From contig NZ_JAHWCI010000009.1 in NCBI RefSeq assembly GCF_019550915.1, forward strand, positions 62,001 to 126,000: DNA of 64,000 bases. The letters run 5' to 3'. Numbering within the stretch: the first letter of the stretch is position 1; each line of letters opens with the position of its first letter. Below are positions 1 through 8,514 of this stretch, in pieces. The notes below the pieces were generated by a model. That model was not told where the DNA came from. It saw only the letters and a list, made by a program, of their open reading frames with translations, and searched no databases. Origin of the DNA: Mumia sp. zg.B17 (lineage in GTDB: Bacteria > Actinomycetota > Actinomycetes > Propionibacteriales > Nocardioidaceae). A program made the position numbers and the translations under genes.

Positions 1-2
1 TG

Positions 3-308
3 TACGGCCTGATCGTGGAGCGAGGGCTGCGGATCGCGCTGCTGTGCCGGGACGCGTTCGGCAAGCTTCTCGCGACAGGTCTCGCCGTGTCCTTCGCGCT
101 CCAGGTGTTCGTCGTCGTCGGCGGCGTCACCCGCATCATCCCGCTCACCGGCCTCACCACCCCGTTCATGTCGTACGGCGGGTCCTCGATCCTCGCCAAC
201 TGGGCGATCGTCGCGCTGCTGCTGCGGATCAGCGACCAGAGCCGGCGTCCGCCCCCGGAGGCGGCGCCGCTGGAGATGGACGACTCGACCCAGGTGGTGA
301 AGCTGTGA
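3..308 (+). CDS. FtsW/RodA-family SEDS peptidoglycan polymerase, C-terminal part
   Basis: This is the C-terminal end of a multi-pass membrane protein; its start lies left of the window. The visible 101 codons contain two hydrophobic segments and the SEDS hallmark near the C-terminus, PFMSYGGSS, followed by a short hydrophilic tail. SEDS proteins polymerise lipid II glycan strands together with a class B penicillin-binding protein. Here the partner follows directly: the GTG start of the transpeptidase overlaps this TGA stop (GTGA), so the two are translationally coupled. The order SEDS-pbpA-pknB matches the actinobacterial rodA-pbpA-pknB cluster, so RodA is more likely than divisional FtsW, but the fragment alone cannot decide. 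Confidence 0.9.
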   Translation, partial: YGLIVERGLRIALLCRDAFGKLLATGLAVSFALQVFVVVGGVTRIIPLTGLTTPFMSYGGSSILANWAIVALLLRISDQSRRPPPEAAPLEMDDSTQVVKL

Positions 309-1780
309 ACCGGCCGATCCGCGTGATGTCGATCGTGTGCCTGATGCTCTTCGTCGCGCTGCTCCTCGGGGTCAACTACATCCAGTTCGTCGACGCCGAC
401 ACGCTCAACGCCAAGAACGGCAACCGACGTGTCATCGACGAGCAGTTCGCCCGTGAGCGCGGCCCGATCCTCGTCGGCGACCGACCGATCGCCGAGAGCG
501 TCCCGGTCGACGACGTCTGGAAGTTCCAGCGCCGCTACCCCGAGGGCAAGCTCTACAGCGACATCACCGGCTACTTCAGCTACACCTACGGGCGCAGCGG
601 CCTCGAGCAGTCCCAGAACTCGATCCTCTCCGGCAGCGACAACCGGCTCTTCGTCAACCGTGTCGTCGACCTGATCGGATCCAACCAGCCTCGTGGTGGC
701 AGCGTGTCGGTGACGATCAACCGCAAGGCCCAGCGAGCCGCCGCCGAGGGCCTCGACGGTCTCCCCGGTGACGCCAAGGGCGCTGCGGTCGCGATCGACC
801 CGAGCACCGGCGCCGTCCTGGCGATGACCGGCACCCCGACCTACAACCCCAACGTGCTCGCGAGCCACGACCTCGACGCCGTCACCAAGGCATGGGACCG
901 GCTCAACGCCGACGAGGACCAGCCGATGCTCAACCGCTCGACCCAGCAGACGCTGCCGCCGGGGTCGACGTTCAAGATCGTCACCGCTGCCGCCGCCATG
1001 GAGAACCTCGACCTCACCCCCTCCAGCAAGGTCAAGGGCGGGAGCGCCCTGTCCGCACCCGGCTTCGGGTCATACCAGCTGGTCAACCAGGGCGGGGGCA
1101 ACTGCGGCGGCAAGAACATCACCCTGACCCAGGCGCTCGAGGTCTCCTGCAACGTCACCTTCGGCGACCTCTCGATGAAGGTCGGTCAGGCCGCCATGCA
1201 GGCGCAGGCCGATGCCTTCGGGTTCGGGACCCGGCCGATCGAGCAGGTCGCCAGCAACCCCAGCCAGTTCACCGGCGACCCCGACGCCGAGCTCGACCCG
1301 CCCCAGCTCGCGCAGAGCGGCATCGGGCAGTTCGAGGTGTCGGCGACCCCGCTGCAGATGGCGATGGCGACCGGCGCGATCGCCAACGGCGGAGCGCTCA
1401 TGAAGCCTTACCTCGTGTCGACGGTGCGCTCGCCCGACCTCAAGACGATCGAGACCGCCAAGCCGGAGAAGATCCGCGACGCGATCTCGGGCGGCACCGC
1501 GGCCGGGCTGAGCCAGATGATGGTCGACGTCGTCGACAACGGCACCGGCTCGTCGGCCGCGATCTCGGGGGTCGAGGTCGGCGGCAAGACCGGCACCGCG
1601 CAGTCCACGTCGGACCGTCCGCCCTACGCCTGGTTCGTCTCGTTCGCCCCCGCCGACGACCCCAAGGTCGCGGTCGCGGTGGTGGTCGAGTCCTCCAGCA
1701 CCGGACGCGACGACATCTCGGGCGGCCGGCTGGCAGGACCCATCGCCAGATCGGTCATGGAGGCGGTGATCGGTCGATGA
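305..1780 (+). CDS. pbpA: Class B penicillin-binding protein (PbpA-like transpeptidase)
   Basis: A 491-residue D,D-transpeptidase that cross-links peptidoglycan. It has one N-terminal membrane anchor (about residues 7-27) and a periplasmic dimerisation and transpeptidase region. All three penicillin-binding motifs are present: SxxK as STFK (Ser221, Lys224), SxN as SCN (281-283) and KTG (428-430). I chose the GTG at 305 because it gives the anchor immediately and overlaps the upstream SEDS stop; longer readings in this frame run through the upstream gene. It forms an operon with the SEDS polymerase and pknB. In mycobacteria PbpA acts in elongation and septation and is phosphorylated by PknB; that link is inferred here from gene order. 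Confidence 0.95.
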   Translation: MNRPIRVMSIVCLMLFVALLLGVNYIQFVDADTLNAKNGNRRVIDEQFARERGPILVGDRPIAESVPVDDVWKFQRRYPEGKLYSDITGYFSYTYGRSGLEQSQNSILSGSDNRLFVNRVVDLIGSNQPRGGSVSVTINRKAQRAAAEGLDGLPGDAKGAAVAIDPSTGAVLAMTGTPTYNPNVLASHDLDAVTKAWDRLNADEDQPMLNRSTQQTLPPGSTFKIVTAAAAMENLDLTPSSKVKGGSALSAPGFGSYQLVNQGGGNCGGKNITLTQALEVSCNVTFGDLSMKVGQAAMQAQADAFGFGTRPIEQVASNPSQFTGDPDAELDPPQLAQSGIGQFEVSATPLQMAMATGAIANGGALMKPYLVSTVRSPDLKTIETAKPEKIRDAISGGTAAGLSQMMVDVVDNGTGSSAAISGVEVGGKTGTAQSTSDRPPYAWFVSFAPADDPKVAVAVVVESSSTGRDDISGGRLAGPIARSVMEAVIGR

Positions 1781-1853
1781 CACGCCCTCTGCACGGGATT
1801 CTCACCGCCCGACCGGTATTTTTGAGCAGTTGCCTTGAAGGAAGCAGGAAACG

Positions 1854-3665
1854 ATGACCGAAACGCCCACCGGCCCGGGTCGGGGCTACGCAGGGCCTCC
1901 GGGTGCGTACGGCCGCCTCGGCGACCGCTACGAGATCGGCGGCGTGCTGGGCAGTGGAGGCATGGCCGAGGTCCGCATCGGACGCGACCTGCGGCTCGGC
2001 CGCACCGTGGCGATCAAACGCCTCCGCATCGACCTGGCCAGCGACCCCACGTTCCTCGCCCGCTTCCGGCGCGAGGCGCAGTCCGCAGCCGCTCTCAACC
2101 ACCCCTCGATCGTCGCGGTCTACGACACCGGCGAGGCGACCGGGCCTGACGGGCACACGGTGCCGTTCATCGTCATGGAGTACGTCGAGGGCAAGACGCT
2201 GCGCGACCTCCTGCGCGAGATGGAGCGCGAGGGTCGCAAGATCCTCCCCGAGCGCACGCTCGAGATCACCGCCGACATCCTCGCCGCGCTCGACTACAGC
2301 CACCGTGCGGGCATCATCCACCGTGACATCAAGCCGGCCAACGTGATGCTCACGCCGTCCGGCCAGGTCAAGGTCATGGACTTCGGCATCGCCCGCGCGA
2401 TCGCCGACACCTCCTCGGCGATGACGCAGACGGCCGCCGTGGTGGGCACCGCCCAGTACCTCTCGCCGGAGCAGGCGCGCGGCGAGACCGTCGACGCCCG
2501 CAGCGACATCTACTCGACCGGCTGCCTCCTCTACGAGCTGCTCACCGGGCGGCCCCCGTTCCAGGGCGACAGCCCGCTCTCGGTCGCGCTCCAGCACGTG
2601 CGCGAGGAGGCTCCGCCGCCGTCGACGTTCAACCCCGAGGTCACGCCGGTGGTCGACCGCGTCGTCGCGAAGGCCCTGGCCAAGCGCACCGACGAGCGCT
2701 ACCAGAGTGCCGCCGAGATGCGCGCCGACATCGAGCGTGTCCTCGCGGGTCAGCCCACCGCTGCCTCTGCGGCCCCGACGGCCCAGTACGCAGCTGTCCC
2801 GGCCGCCCCAGCGACCGAGGCGCTGCCGCCGGCCAACCTCCCCCCGGCCGCCGGCGACGAGGAGGACGGCAAGAGCAGGCGATGGGTCTGGATCCTGTCC
2901 GCGATCGCCGCGCTGCTGGTCGTCGGGCTGGCAGCATGGGGCATTCCCGAGCTCATGGGCAAGGACGACACCACAGAGACCCCCAAGGTCGCGATGCCTG
3001 ACGTCGTCGGCATGGGCCAGGCCGCCGCCGAGCGCAAACTGACCGGACCCGAGTTCGGCTTCACGGTGGGCGAGATCAAAAAGACTGCGAGCGCCGACGT
3101 CGACGCCGGCAAGGTCATCTCGACCGACCCCGCCCCGGGAATCGACACGCCGAAGGGCGACAAGACGACCGTCACCATGGTCGTCTCGACCGGGCCGGAG
3201 CGGGTGGAGGTCCCCTACCTCGTCGGCCTCAAGCTCAAGGCCGCCAGAGAGCAGCTGAAGGCGGCGGGTCTGACGTACGAGGTGGTGGTCCAGGAGAGTG
3301 ACGCGCCCAAGAACGAGGTTCTCAAGACCGACCCGGTCCCCGGGGAACCGGTCGATCCCGGCACGTCGGTCACGTTGACCGTCTCCGCCGGCAAGTCGAA
3401 GGTCCCGGACGTGGTCGGCAAGATGCGTGACGAGGCCGAGGCGATCCTCGAGGACGCCGGCTTCAAGGTCCGGGTCTTCGAGCAGCCGTCGTCGGACCAG
3501 CCGGCAGGAACCGTCACCGAGCAGATCCCCGGCGCCGATGCCGAGGCCGACCCCGGCGCACAGATCATCCTGACGGTGTCGAGCGGTCCTGAGACGACCG
3601 ACCCGACCGACCCGGGTGTGTCACCCGTTCCCGAGGCTCCGACCATCCCTGACGGAGAGGGCTGA
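1854..3665 (+). CDS. pknB: PASTA-domain serine/threonine protein kinase PknB
   Basis: A 603-residue transmembrane Hanks-type kinase. The cytosolic kinase domain (about 24-290) has the ATP-binding Lys55 in VAIK, the catalytic loop HRDIKPANV (Asp158) and DFG at 176-178, so it should be active. A Pro/Ala-rich linker leads to one membrane helix (about 343-363). Three extracellular PASTA repeats follow, starting near residues 379, 452 and 515 with the signatures PDVVG, PYLVG and PDVVG; mycobacterial PknB has four. PASTA domains bind peptidoglycan fragments or lipid II, so the kinase probably senses wall synthesis and tunes growth and division. The start has a GGAAGCAGG-like ribosome site. It is the last gene of the SEDS-pbpA-pknB unit and is followed by a strong hairpin. 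Confidence 0.96.
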   Translation: MTETPTGPGRGYAGPPGAYGRLGDRYEIGGVLGSGGMAEVRIGRDLRLGRTVAIKRLRIDLASDPTFLARFRREAQSAAALNHPSIVAVYDTGEATGPDGHTVPFIVMEYVEGKTLRDLLREMEREGRKILPERTLEITADILAALDYSHRAGIIHRDIKPANVMLTPSGQVKVMDFGIARAIADTSSAMTQTAAVVGTAQYLSPEQARGETVDARSDIYSTGCLLYELLTGRPPFQGDSPLSVALQHVREEAPPPSTFNPEVTPVVDRVVAKALAKRTDERYQSAAEMRADIERVLAGQPTAASAAPTAQYAAVPAAPATEALPPANLPPAAGDEEDGKSRRWVWILSAIAALLVVGLAAWGIPELMGKDDTTETPKVAMPDVVGMGQAAAERKLTGPEFGFTVGEIKKTASADVDAGKVISTDPAPGIDTPKGDKTTVTMVVSTGPERVEVPYLVGLKLKAAREQLKAAGLTYEVVVQESDAPKNEVLKTDPVPGEPVDPGTSVTLTVSAGKSKVPDVVGKMRDEAEAILEDAGFKVRVFEQPSSDQPAGTVTEQIPGADAEADPGAQIILTVSSGPETTDPTDPGVSPVPEAPTIPDGEG

Positions 3666-3700
3666 CCGACCAGCGCGAACTGGCGTGGGACCAGTCTGAG

Positions 3701-3735
3701 CAGAGCCCCGGCATCGTCGTGATGCCGGGGCTCTG
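3701..3735 (+). terminator. Hairpin terminator after pknB
   Basis: A perfect 15-bp stem (CAGAGCCCCGGCATC with its complement) closes a GTCGT loop 35 bases after the pknB stop. No U-tract follows, as is usual for actinobacterial terminators. Its arm sequence recurs in the hairpin after parB at 37966-37996. Confidence 0.8.
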
Positions 3736-3749
3736 TGCTGTCCAAAAAC

Positions 3750-3930
3750 TGTGGACAACGTCTCATCCTGCTGTCCGCCGTACGCCCGATGACCGCCCGG
3801 CGCCCGGACAGCCCGTCCTTTTCCAGATAGTTTCGACCTGCTTTTCCCCCTCCCGAACGCGGCAAGGGCCCCGAACTCCTCAGAGTTCGGGGCCCTTGGC
3901 CGTCCACAGGGTTATCCCCAGTGTGGAGAA
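3750..3930. other. DnaA-box cluster between convergent pknB and crgA
   Basis: The 321-base gap between the convergent genes pknB and crgA holds no gene. It has two hairpins and DnaA-box-like 9-mers: a perfect TGTGGACAA (complement of TTGTCCACA) at 3750-3758, CCGTCCACA at 3900-3908, TTATCCCCA at 3912-3920 and TGTGGAGAA at 3922-3930. The last three are spaced by only 3 and 1 bases. Because both flanking genes end here, the boxes are not in a promoter. DnaA binding is inferred from the motifs only. Confidence 0.45.
3863..3898 (-). terminator. Hairpin terminator, probably for crgA
   Basis: A perfect 16-bp stem (CAAGGGCCCCGAACTC with its complement) with a CTCA loop lies 88 bases past the crgA stop. 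It is symmetrical, so it could stop transcription from either side; assignment to crgA is by position. Confidence 0.7.
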
Positions 3931-3986
3931 CTACACCGTTGTAAGTACGGGGTGGTCGTCATTCCCGCCGCGTCATTCCCGCGTTG

Positions 3987-4280
3987 TCATTCCCACTTCA
4001 TCGCGAACCCGAAGGCCGCGACGATGAAGCCCATCCCGATCACGAGGTTCCAGCTCTGCAGATCCTTCATGACGGGGATGTCGTTGCCGGCGGTGTAGAA
4101 CGCGACGATCCACACCAGCCCGATCACGGCGCACGCGATCATCAAGGGAGCGGCCCAGCGGTTGCCCAGCTTGACCGGCTTCACGGGCTTGCGGCGCACC
4201 TCCGAGGCCTCCGCCGCAGCCTCACGCTTCGCGGGGTTGCCCGAACGTGCTGGGGACTTGTTGGACTCGGCTTCAGACAC
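3987..4280 (-). CDS. crgA: Cell division protein CrgA
   Basis: A 97-residue protein with a charged N-terminus (Glu/Lys/Arg-rich, about 1-40) and two membrane helices (about 44-64 and 77-95), the usual CrgA architecture. CrgA sits at the septum, where in mycobacteria it contacts FtsZ, FtsQ and class B PBPs, and in Streptomyces it inhibits premature FtsZ ring formation. It starts with GTG at 4280 (MSEAES). The location next to the pbpA-pknB cluster and convergent to it is the standard actinobacterial arrangement. Two DnaA-box-like clusters and hairpins lie downstream, not upstream, so they are unlikely to control it. Confidence 0.93.
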   Translation of the reverse strand: MSEAESNKSPARSGNPAKREAAAEASEVRRKPVKPVKLGNRWAAPLMIACAVIGLVWIVAFYTAGNDIPVMKDLQSWNLVIGMGFIVAAFGFAMKWE

Positions 4281-4389
4281 TCAGCACACCTCGACAGGAC
4301 GGGCACGCCCCCGGCAGGGGACGGCATCGGCAATTGGTTGTGTCGGCTAGCGTAGTCGGCGCACCTCGGGGTCGAGAAGGAGAGCACCC

Positions 4390-5136
4390 GTGACGGTCCA
4401 GGACGACGACGCGCAGACGCCGCGACGACGGCGTGATCCATGGCGGATCGCGGTCCCTGTGACGACCGCGCTCGCCGGGGCGCTCTTCGTGACCAGCGCC
4501 ATCAGCTCCGAGGGTGGTGACCTCCGCAAGGAGGGCACGGATCTCCCGGCCCTCGTCGAGCAGCGCCGCGAGAGCGTCGCCGCGCAGCAGCAGGTCGTCG
4601 ACGACCTGAGCACGCAGATCGAGACCCTCGCCGAGGACGTCGAGAACCGCGAGGTGACGACCGCTCGGCAGGAGGTGAAGGCCCTGCGTGGCCCTGCCGG
4701 CTTCACGGAGGTGAGCGGCCCCGGCCTCCGGGTCTCCTTGGAGGACGCGCCGCGTGAGGTCGACGAGCCAGGGCTCGACCCGAACCTCCTCGTCGTGCAC
4801 CAGCAGGACATCCAGGCGTTCGTCAACGCCTTGTGGGAGGGCGGGGCGAGCGCCGTCACGCTGCAGGGCCAGCGCCTCATCTCCACCACGGGCATCAAGT
4901 GCGTCGGCAACACCGTCATCCTCAACGGCGTCCCCTACTCACCGCCATACGTCATCGAGGCCGTCGGCGACGTCGGCGACCTGTACTCAGGGCTCGACCT
5001 CTCGGGCGCGGTGGAGGTCTACCGCGACTACGCCGACCGCTACCAGCTCGGTCTGTCGATCACCACCAAGGCCGAGATCGTCGCGCCCGCCTACGCCGGC
5101 ACCGTCGACCTCCAGCACGCCACGCCCGTCGGTTAG
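4390..5136 (+). CDS. DUF881 family protein
   Basis: A 248-residue protein beginning at GTG 4390 after a good AAGGAGAG ribosome site. It has an N-terminal membrane anchor (about 19-38), then a coiled-coil-like stretch (about 50-95, VVDDLSTQIETLAEDV), then the conserved DUF881 domain with the NDIQAF-like motif QQDIQAFVNALWEGGA and RLISTTGIKCVGNTV. DUF881 is a YlxW/YlxX-type extracytoplasmic domain of unknown function, found next to crgA across actinobacteria, which suggests a role in division or wall growth. It ends by overlapping the stop of the convergent rhomboid gene by 4 bases. A TAGCGT hexamer upstream may be its -10 element. Confidence 0.9.
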   Translation: MTVQDDDAQTPRRRRDPWRIAVPVTTALAGALFVTSAISSEGGDLRKEGTDLPALVEQRRESVAAQQQVVDDLSTQIETLAEDVENREVTTARQEVKALRGPAGFTEVSGPGLRVSLEDAPREVDEPGLDPNLLVVHQQDIQAFVNALWEGGASAVTLQGQRLISTTGIKCVGNTVILNGVPYSPPYVIEAVGDVGDLYSGLDLSGAVEVYRDYADRYQLGLSITTKAEIVAPAYAGTVDLQHATPVG

Positions 5137-6038
5137 CCCAGCTGCAGGGTGCGCCACGCCGTGACGACGACGATCGCCGCCCAGACCGCGCCGAAGGCGG
5201 CGTACTGGACGAGCGTCCGTCGAGCGCGGGGGGCGTATGCGAACGCCGCACCGAGGAGCAGACCGGTCACGAAACCGCCGAGGTGACCCTGCCAGCTGAT
5301 GTTGGGCACCGCGAACGTGATCACCACGTTGATCCCGACGAGCACGAGCAGTCCACGGACGTCCTGGCCCTGCTTGTACATGATCACCAGCGCCATCCCG
5401 AACAGCGCGAAGATCGCTCCGGACGCGCCCAGTGTCGGCTGGTTGGGCGGGCTCAGCACGTAGACGAACACCGAGGCTGCCACGGCTGACGTGAGGTACG
5501 CGATGAGATAGCGCACCGTGCCGAGATAGCGCTCCAGGACGGGTCCGAACAGATACAACGCGTACATGTTGAACGCGATGTGCAGGATTCCTGCGTGCAG
5601 GAACGCCGAGGTCAGGAGCCGCCAGTAGGCACCGTCGTCGACTCCGCGCAGCGTCTCGATCGAGCCGTCGGAGAGCTGGTAGACGGCCGAGTCGCCGAGC
5701 ATGACGCCCCAGGACCACAACGGGCTGTCACCCAGGCCACCGGTCGCCACCATCGCGACGTAGGCGAGGACGTTGATCCCGATCAGGGTCAGAGAGACCG
5801 TGCCCGGCTTGCCGGGGACCAGGCCACCGCCGGCCGTGCGCGCCTGACGCACCTGTGCCTGCCCCTCCCGCACGCAGCTGGGGCACTGGTAGCCGACCGA
5901 GGCGGGGCGCATGCAGTCCGGACAGATCGGCCGCCCGCAGCGCTGGCAGGCGATGTAGGTCTCGCGGTCGGGGTGCAGGTAGCACCGGGGCGGCACCTCG
6001 TGAGGTGCCGCCCCCGCGTCGTACGGGGATTCAGACAT
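5133..6038 (-). CDS. Rhomboid-family intramembrane serine protease
   Basis: A 301-residue membrane protease. The N-terminus (about 17-58) carries a Cys/His-rich zinc-binding-type module (CYLHPDRETYIACQRCG ... CPDC ... CPSC), common in actinobacterial rhomboids. Six hydrophobic segments follow. The catalytic dyad is visible as Ser206 in GASG and His252 in QGHLGG; the HxxxN loop residues HIAFNMY are also present. Rhomboids cleave membrane-spanning substrates within the bilayer; the substrate here is unknown. The gene lies 25 bases downstream of the cyclophilin gene on the same strand and is probably cotranscribed with it. Confidence 0.93.
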   Translation of the reverse strand: MSESPYDAGAAPHEVPPRCYLHPDRETYIACQRCGRPICPDCMRPASVGYQCPSCVREGQAQVRQARTAGGGLVPGKPGTVSLTLIGINVLAYVAMVATGGLGDSPLWSWGVMLGDSAVYQLSDGSIETLRGVDDGAYWRLLTSAFLHAGILHIAFNMYALYLFGPVLERYLGTVRYLIAYLTSAVAASVFVYVLSPPNQPTLGASGAIFALFGMALVIMYKQGQDVRGLLVLVGINVVITFAVPNISWQGHLGGFVTGLLLGAAFAYAPRARRTLVQYAAFGAVWAAIVVVTAWRTLQLG

Positions 6039-6063
6039 CGCGGTCTCGCCCCGGTGGAGGCGC

Positions 6064-6588
6064 TCAGCCCTCGCTGACGACGACCGACTCGATCACGACC
6101 GGCTCGACGGGACGGTCCATGCGACCGGTCTTCGTCGTGCCGATGGCGTCGACGACCGCCTTGCTCTCCTCGTCGGCGACCTCGCCGAAGATGGTGTGGC
6201 GACGGTTGAGGTGCGGGGTCGGCCCCGTGGTGATGAAGAACTGCGAGCCGTTGGTGCCCGGCCCGGCGTTGGCCATCGCCAACAGATAGGGACGGTCGAA
6301 CTGGAGCTCGGGGTGGAACTCGTCCTCGAACTGGTAGCCCGGTCCGCCCGTGCCGGTGCCGAGGGGGTCACCGCCCTGGATCATGAAGCCGTCGATCACA
6401 CGGTGGAAGGTCGTCCCGTCGTAGAACGGGTCGTTGCGCTCAGCGCCCGTCTCGGGGTCCCGCCACGTCTTCGTGCCGGTCGCGAGACCGACGAAGTTGT
6501 CCACGGTCTTGGGAGCGTGGTGGGGGAAGAGCCGGATGGTGATGTCACCACGGTTGGTCTTCAGCGTCACGGTCGACTGGTCAGCCAC
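6064..6588 (-). CDS. Cyclophilin-type peptidyl-prolyl cis-trans isomerase
   Basis: A 174-residue cytosolic cyclophilin that speeds proline isomerisation during folding. The active-site signatures are intact: [15 protein letters not shown] and GSQFFI, with the [10 protein letters not shown] segment. I chose GTG 6588 (VADQSTVTL) because GAGAGG lies upstream at normal distance and the sequence starts directly at the domain; an upstream in-frame ATG would add 18 unrelated residues. It has no signal peptide. The neighbourhood (cyclophilin near crgA, DUF881 and gyrA) matches ppiA of mycobacteria. It probably leads the small operon with the rhomboid gene. Confidence 0.93.
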   Translation of the reverse strand: MADQSTVTLKTNRGDITIRLFPHHAPKTVDNFVGLATGTKTWRDPETGAERNDPFYDGTTFHRVIDGFMIQGGDPLGTGTGGPGYQFEDEFHPELQFDRPYLLAMANAGPGTNGSQFFITTGPTPHLNRRHTIFGEVADEESKAVVDAIGTTKTGRMDRPVEPVVIESVVVSEG

Positions 6589-6719
6589 GATTGCCTCTCG
6601 TTCGGTGTTCGTGCACTGCCCATCCTCCCATGCGCCTCCCAACGCTCAGCCATCAGCGAGGTCACCGCGACCTCGGTACCGTGGTGCGCAAACAGACCGC
6701 TTTCCATGGAAGGCAGACA

Positions 6720-7334
6720 ATGTTGCTGCGCAAGAAGAAGTCCAAGGGCGAGGTGCTCACCGAGAAGGTCGGCGATCTCTGGGAGAGTGCCTCCCAAACG
6801 GTCTCCGGCAAGGCGGACTCCCTCGCCAGCACCGTCGGGCCGAAGTTCGACGACGCTCGCCAGGCGGCGGCGCCCGTGGTCGCGAAGAAGGTCGCCGACA
6901 CGCAGGATCGTGCTCGGGATGCCGCGGAGCTGTCCAAGCGCCAGGCCAGGAAGGCGAGGAAGCGCGCTGCGGAGCTCGCTGCGCTCGGAGCGGCGGCCGC
7001 TGCGGCCAAGGCCAAGTCTCAGGCCGACGCTGATGCCGACGCCGAGGCCGAGGCGGCGAAGCCCAAGAAGAAGCACCGCATCCGCAGGTTCGTCTTCGTC
7101 GCCGCCGTCGGCGGGGCGATCGCGTTCGCGGTCAAGAAGCTGACCTCGGCGCCGTCGGGTGGCAGCTACACACCGCCGCCCCCGCCGCCGGAGCCGATCC
7201 GTCCGAACCACCAGACGGCGACTCCGCCCAGCCCGTCGGCGGCCCAGCCGCCCGAGGGACTGGACGACGACGCCCTCGGCTACCCGGGCGCCGGTCCGGG
7301 TGCCGGTCAGGGACCGACGTCCGACAAGATCTGA
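6720..7334 (+). CDS. Hypothetical small membrane protein with Ala/Lys-rich helix
   Basis: A 204-residue protein, function unknown. The ATG at 6720 follows GGAAGG. The first part (about 1-105) is a long amphipathic, Ala/Lys/Arg-rich helix resembling phasin-like or apolipoprotein-like repeats (VGDLWESASQTV, ARDAAELSKRQARK). A basic patch KPKKKHRIRR precedes one membrane helix (about 122-140), and a Pro-rich tail (PPPPPPEP) follows. The layout resembles DUF5324-type proteins found beside the cyclophilin gene in Streptomyces, but I recognise this by context more than by sequence. The next gene starts 2 bases after the stop, so translation is likely coupled. Confidence 0.75.
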   Translation: MLLRKKKSKGEVLTEKVGDLWESASQTVSGKADSLASTVGPKFDDARQAAAPVVAKKVADTQDRARDAAELSKRQARKARKRAAELAALGAAAAAAKAKSQADADADAEAEAAKPKKKHRIRRFVFVAAVGGAIAFAVKKLTSAPSGGSYTPPPPPPEPIRPNHQTATPPSPSAAQPPEGLDDDALGYPGAGPGAGQGPTSDKI

Positions 7335-7336
7335 GA

Positions 7337-8113
7337 GTGCCTCTCACTCTCACGCGTGAACCGAGCGGCGCCGCGATCCTCACGATCGCGGCGCCGCCGC
7401 TCAATCTGTACTCGCTCGACCTCCACCGGGAGTTCGAGGAAGCCCTCGACGACCTGGCGGTCCGTCCTCCCCGTGCCCTCCTGATCCGCGCCGAGGGCAC
7501 GGTCGTCTCGGGCGGTGTCGACGTCTCGCTCTTCGACTCGCAGACCTCCGCCGCCGACGGCAAGATCCTCTTCGACCGGATGCTCGAGCTGCCGCTGCGT
7601 GTCGCCGCGCTCGACTACCCGGTCGTCTTCGCCGCGCACGCGCTGTGCCTGACCTGGGCCTTCGAGCTCGCCCTCGCGTGCGACCTCATCGTCGCCTCCG
7701 AACGCGCGAGGTTCGGTCTCGTCGAGAAGGTCGTCGGCCTCACCCCGACGATGGGTGGGACACAGCGCCTTGCGGCGCGTGCCGGCATCGGCCGCGCCAA
7801 GGAGCTGGTGATGACCGGCGACCTGTACGACGCCGCGACCCTGGAACGCTGGGGTGTGGTGAACCGTGTCCACCCCGCCGACGAGCTCGACGATGCGGTG
7901 ACGGATCTCGTCACGACGCTCGCTGCGGGGCCGACCCGCGCCCATGCGGCCACGAAGGCCGTGCTCCGCGCCGTCGAGCGCGGCGGTGTCGCTGCTGCGG
8001 ACGACGAGATCACGGCGATCGCCGCAGCGCTCTACGACACCGAGGACATGCGTGCGGCGATCCGGTCGTTCCTGGAGGACGGGCCGGGCAAGGCGACGTA
8101 CGTCGGGCGCTGA
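7337..8113 (+). CDS. Enoyl-CoA hydratase/isomerase-like protein with altered oxyanion loop
   Basis: A 258-residue crotonase-fold protein. Both usual catalytic glutamates align (Glu110 in AFELA, Glu130 in FGLVEKVVG) and the GGTQRL motif is present. However, the glycine-rich loop normally read as ALGGGCEL is replaced by CLTWAFEL (104-111), so the oxyanion-hole glycines are Thr106-Trp107-Ala108. The substrate pocket may therefore be changed or catalysis lost; crotonase relatives include hydratases, isomerases and decarboxylases, and I cannot name the reaction. It starts at GTG 7337, two bases after the preceding gene, implying cotranscription. It converges on the DUF3817 gene. Confidence 0.82.
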   Translation: MPLTLTREPSGAAILTIAAPPLNLYSLDLHREFEEALDDLAVRPPRALLIRAEGTVVSGGVDVSLFDSQTSAADGKILFDRMLELPLRVAALDYPVVFAAHALCLTWAFELALACDLIVASERARFGLVEKVVGLTPTMGGTQRLAARAGIGRAKELVMTGDLYDAATLERWGVVNRVHPADELDDAVTDLVTTLAAGPTRAHAATKAVLRAVERGGVAAADDEITAIAAALYDTEDMRAAIRSFLEDGPGKATYVGR

Positions 8114-8134
8114 CCCTGCGCGGACGAGGCCTCG

Positions 8135-8491
8135 CTACTGCGCTGCGGCCGCCTCGGCCTCGGCCTCGTACGACGCCCACAGCTCCTTGGTGTGCCGCGT
8201 CGCCCGGTGCTCGGCCCAGAAGGACACGAACGGGATCGTGGCCAGCACCATCGTCGTCACGGTGAACCCGACGCTCCATCCCGCCTGCCGGGAGAGCACG
8301 GCCGTGATCACGAGCAGCACCATGTAGAAGACGCCGTGGATCGGCGAGATCGACGCGGTGAACTCACCGATGTCGTGCCACGTGCTGCCCTCCGCGGAGA
8401 CCATCTTGATGATCCAACCGCCGACGACGGCGATCACGAAGAAGCTGACGACGAGCGCGAGGACGCGGTAGGCGGCGAGTGTCTTGGGCAC
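8135..8491 (-). CDS. DUF3817 membrane protein
   Basis: A 118-residue integral membrane protein with three hydrophobic segments and the DUF3817 pattern, including SPIHGVFYM in the second helix and FVSFWAEHR at the end of the third. DUF3817 proteins are small actinobacterial membrane proteins of unknown function. GTG 8491 (VPKTLAAYRV) is chosen since it starts the first helix at once; the open frame runs further up into SURF1 sequence without conserved features. It lies 23 bases downstream of the SURF1 gene and probably shares its transcript, an arrangement frequently seen near SURF1 in this phylum. Confidence 0.85.
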   Translation of the reverse strand: MPKTLAAYRVLALVVSFFVIAVVGGWIIKMVSAEGSTWHDIGEFTASISPIHGVFYMVLLVITAVLSRQAGWSVGFTVTTMVLATIPFVSFWAEHRATRHTKELWASYEAEAEAAAAQ

Positions 8492-8514
8492 GCTCTCGAG
8501 CCTACCTGCGGCGC

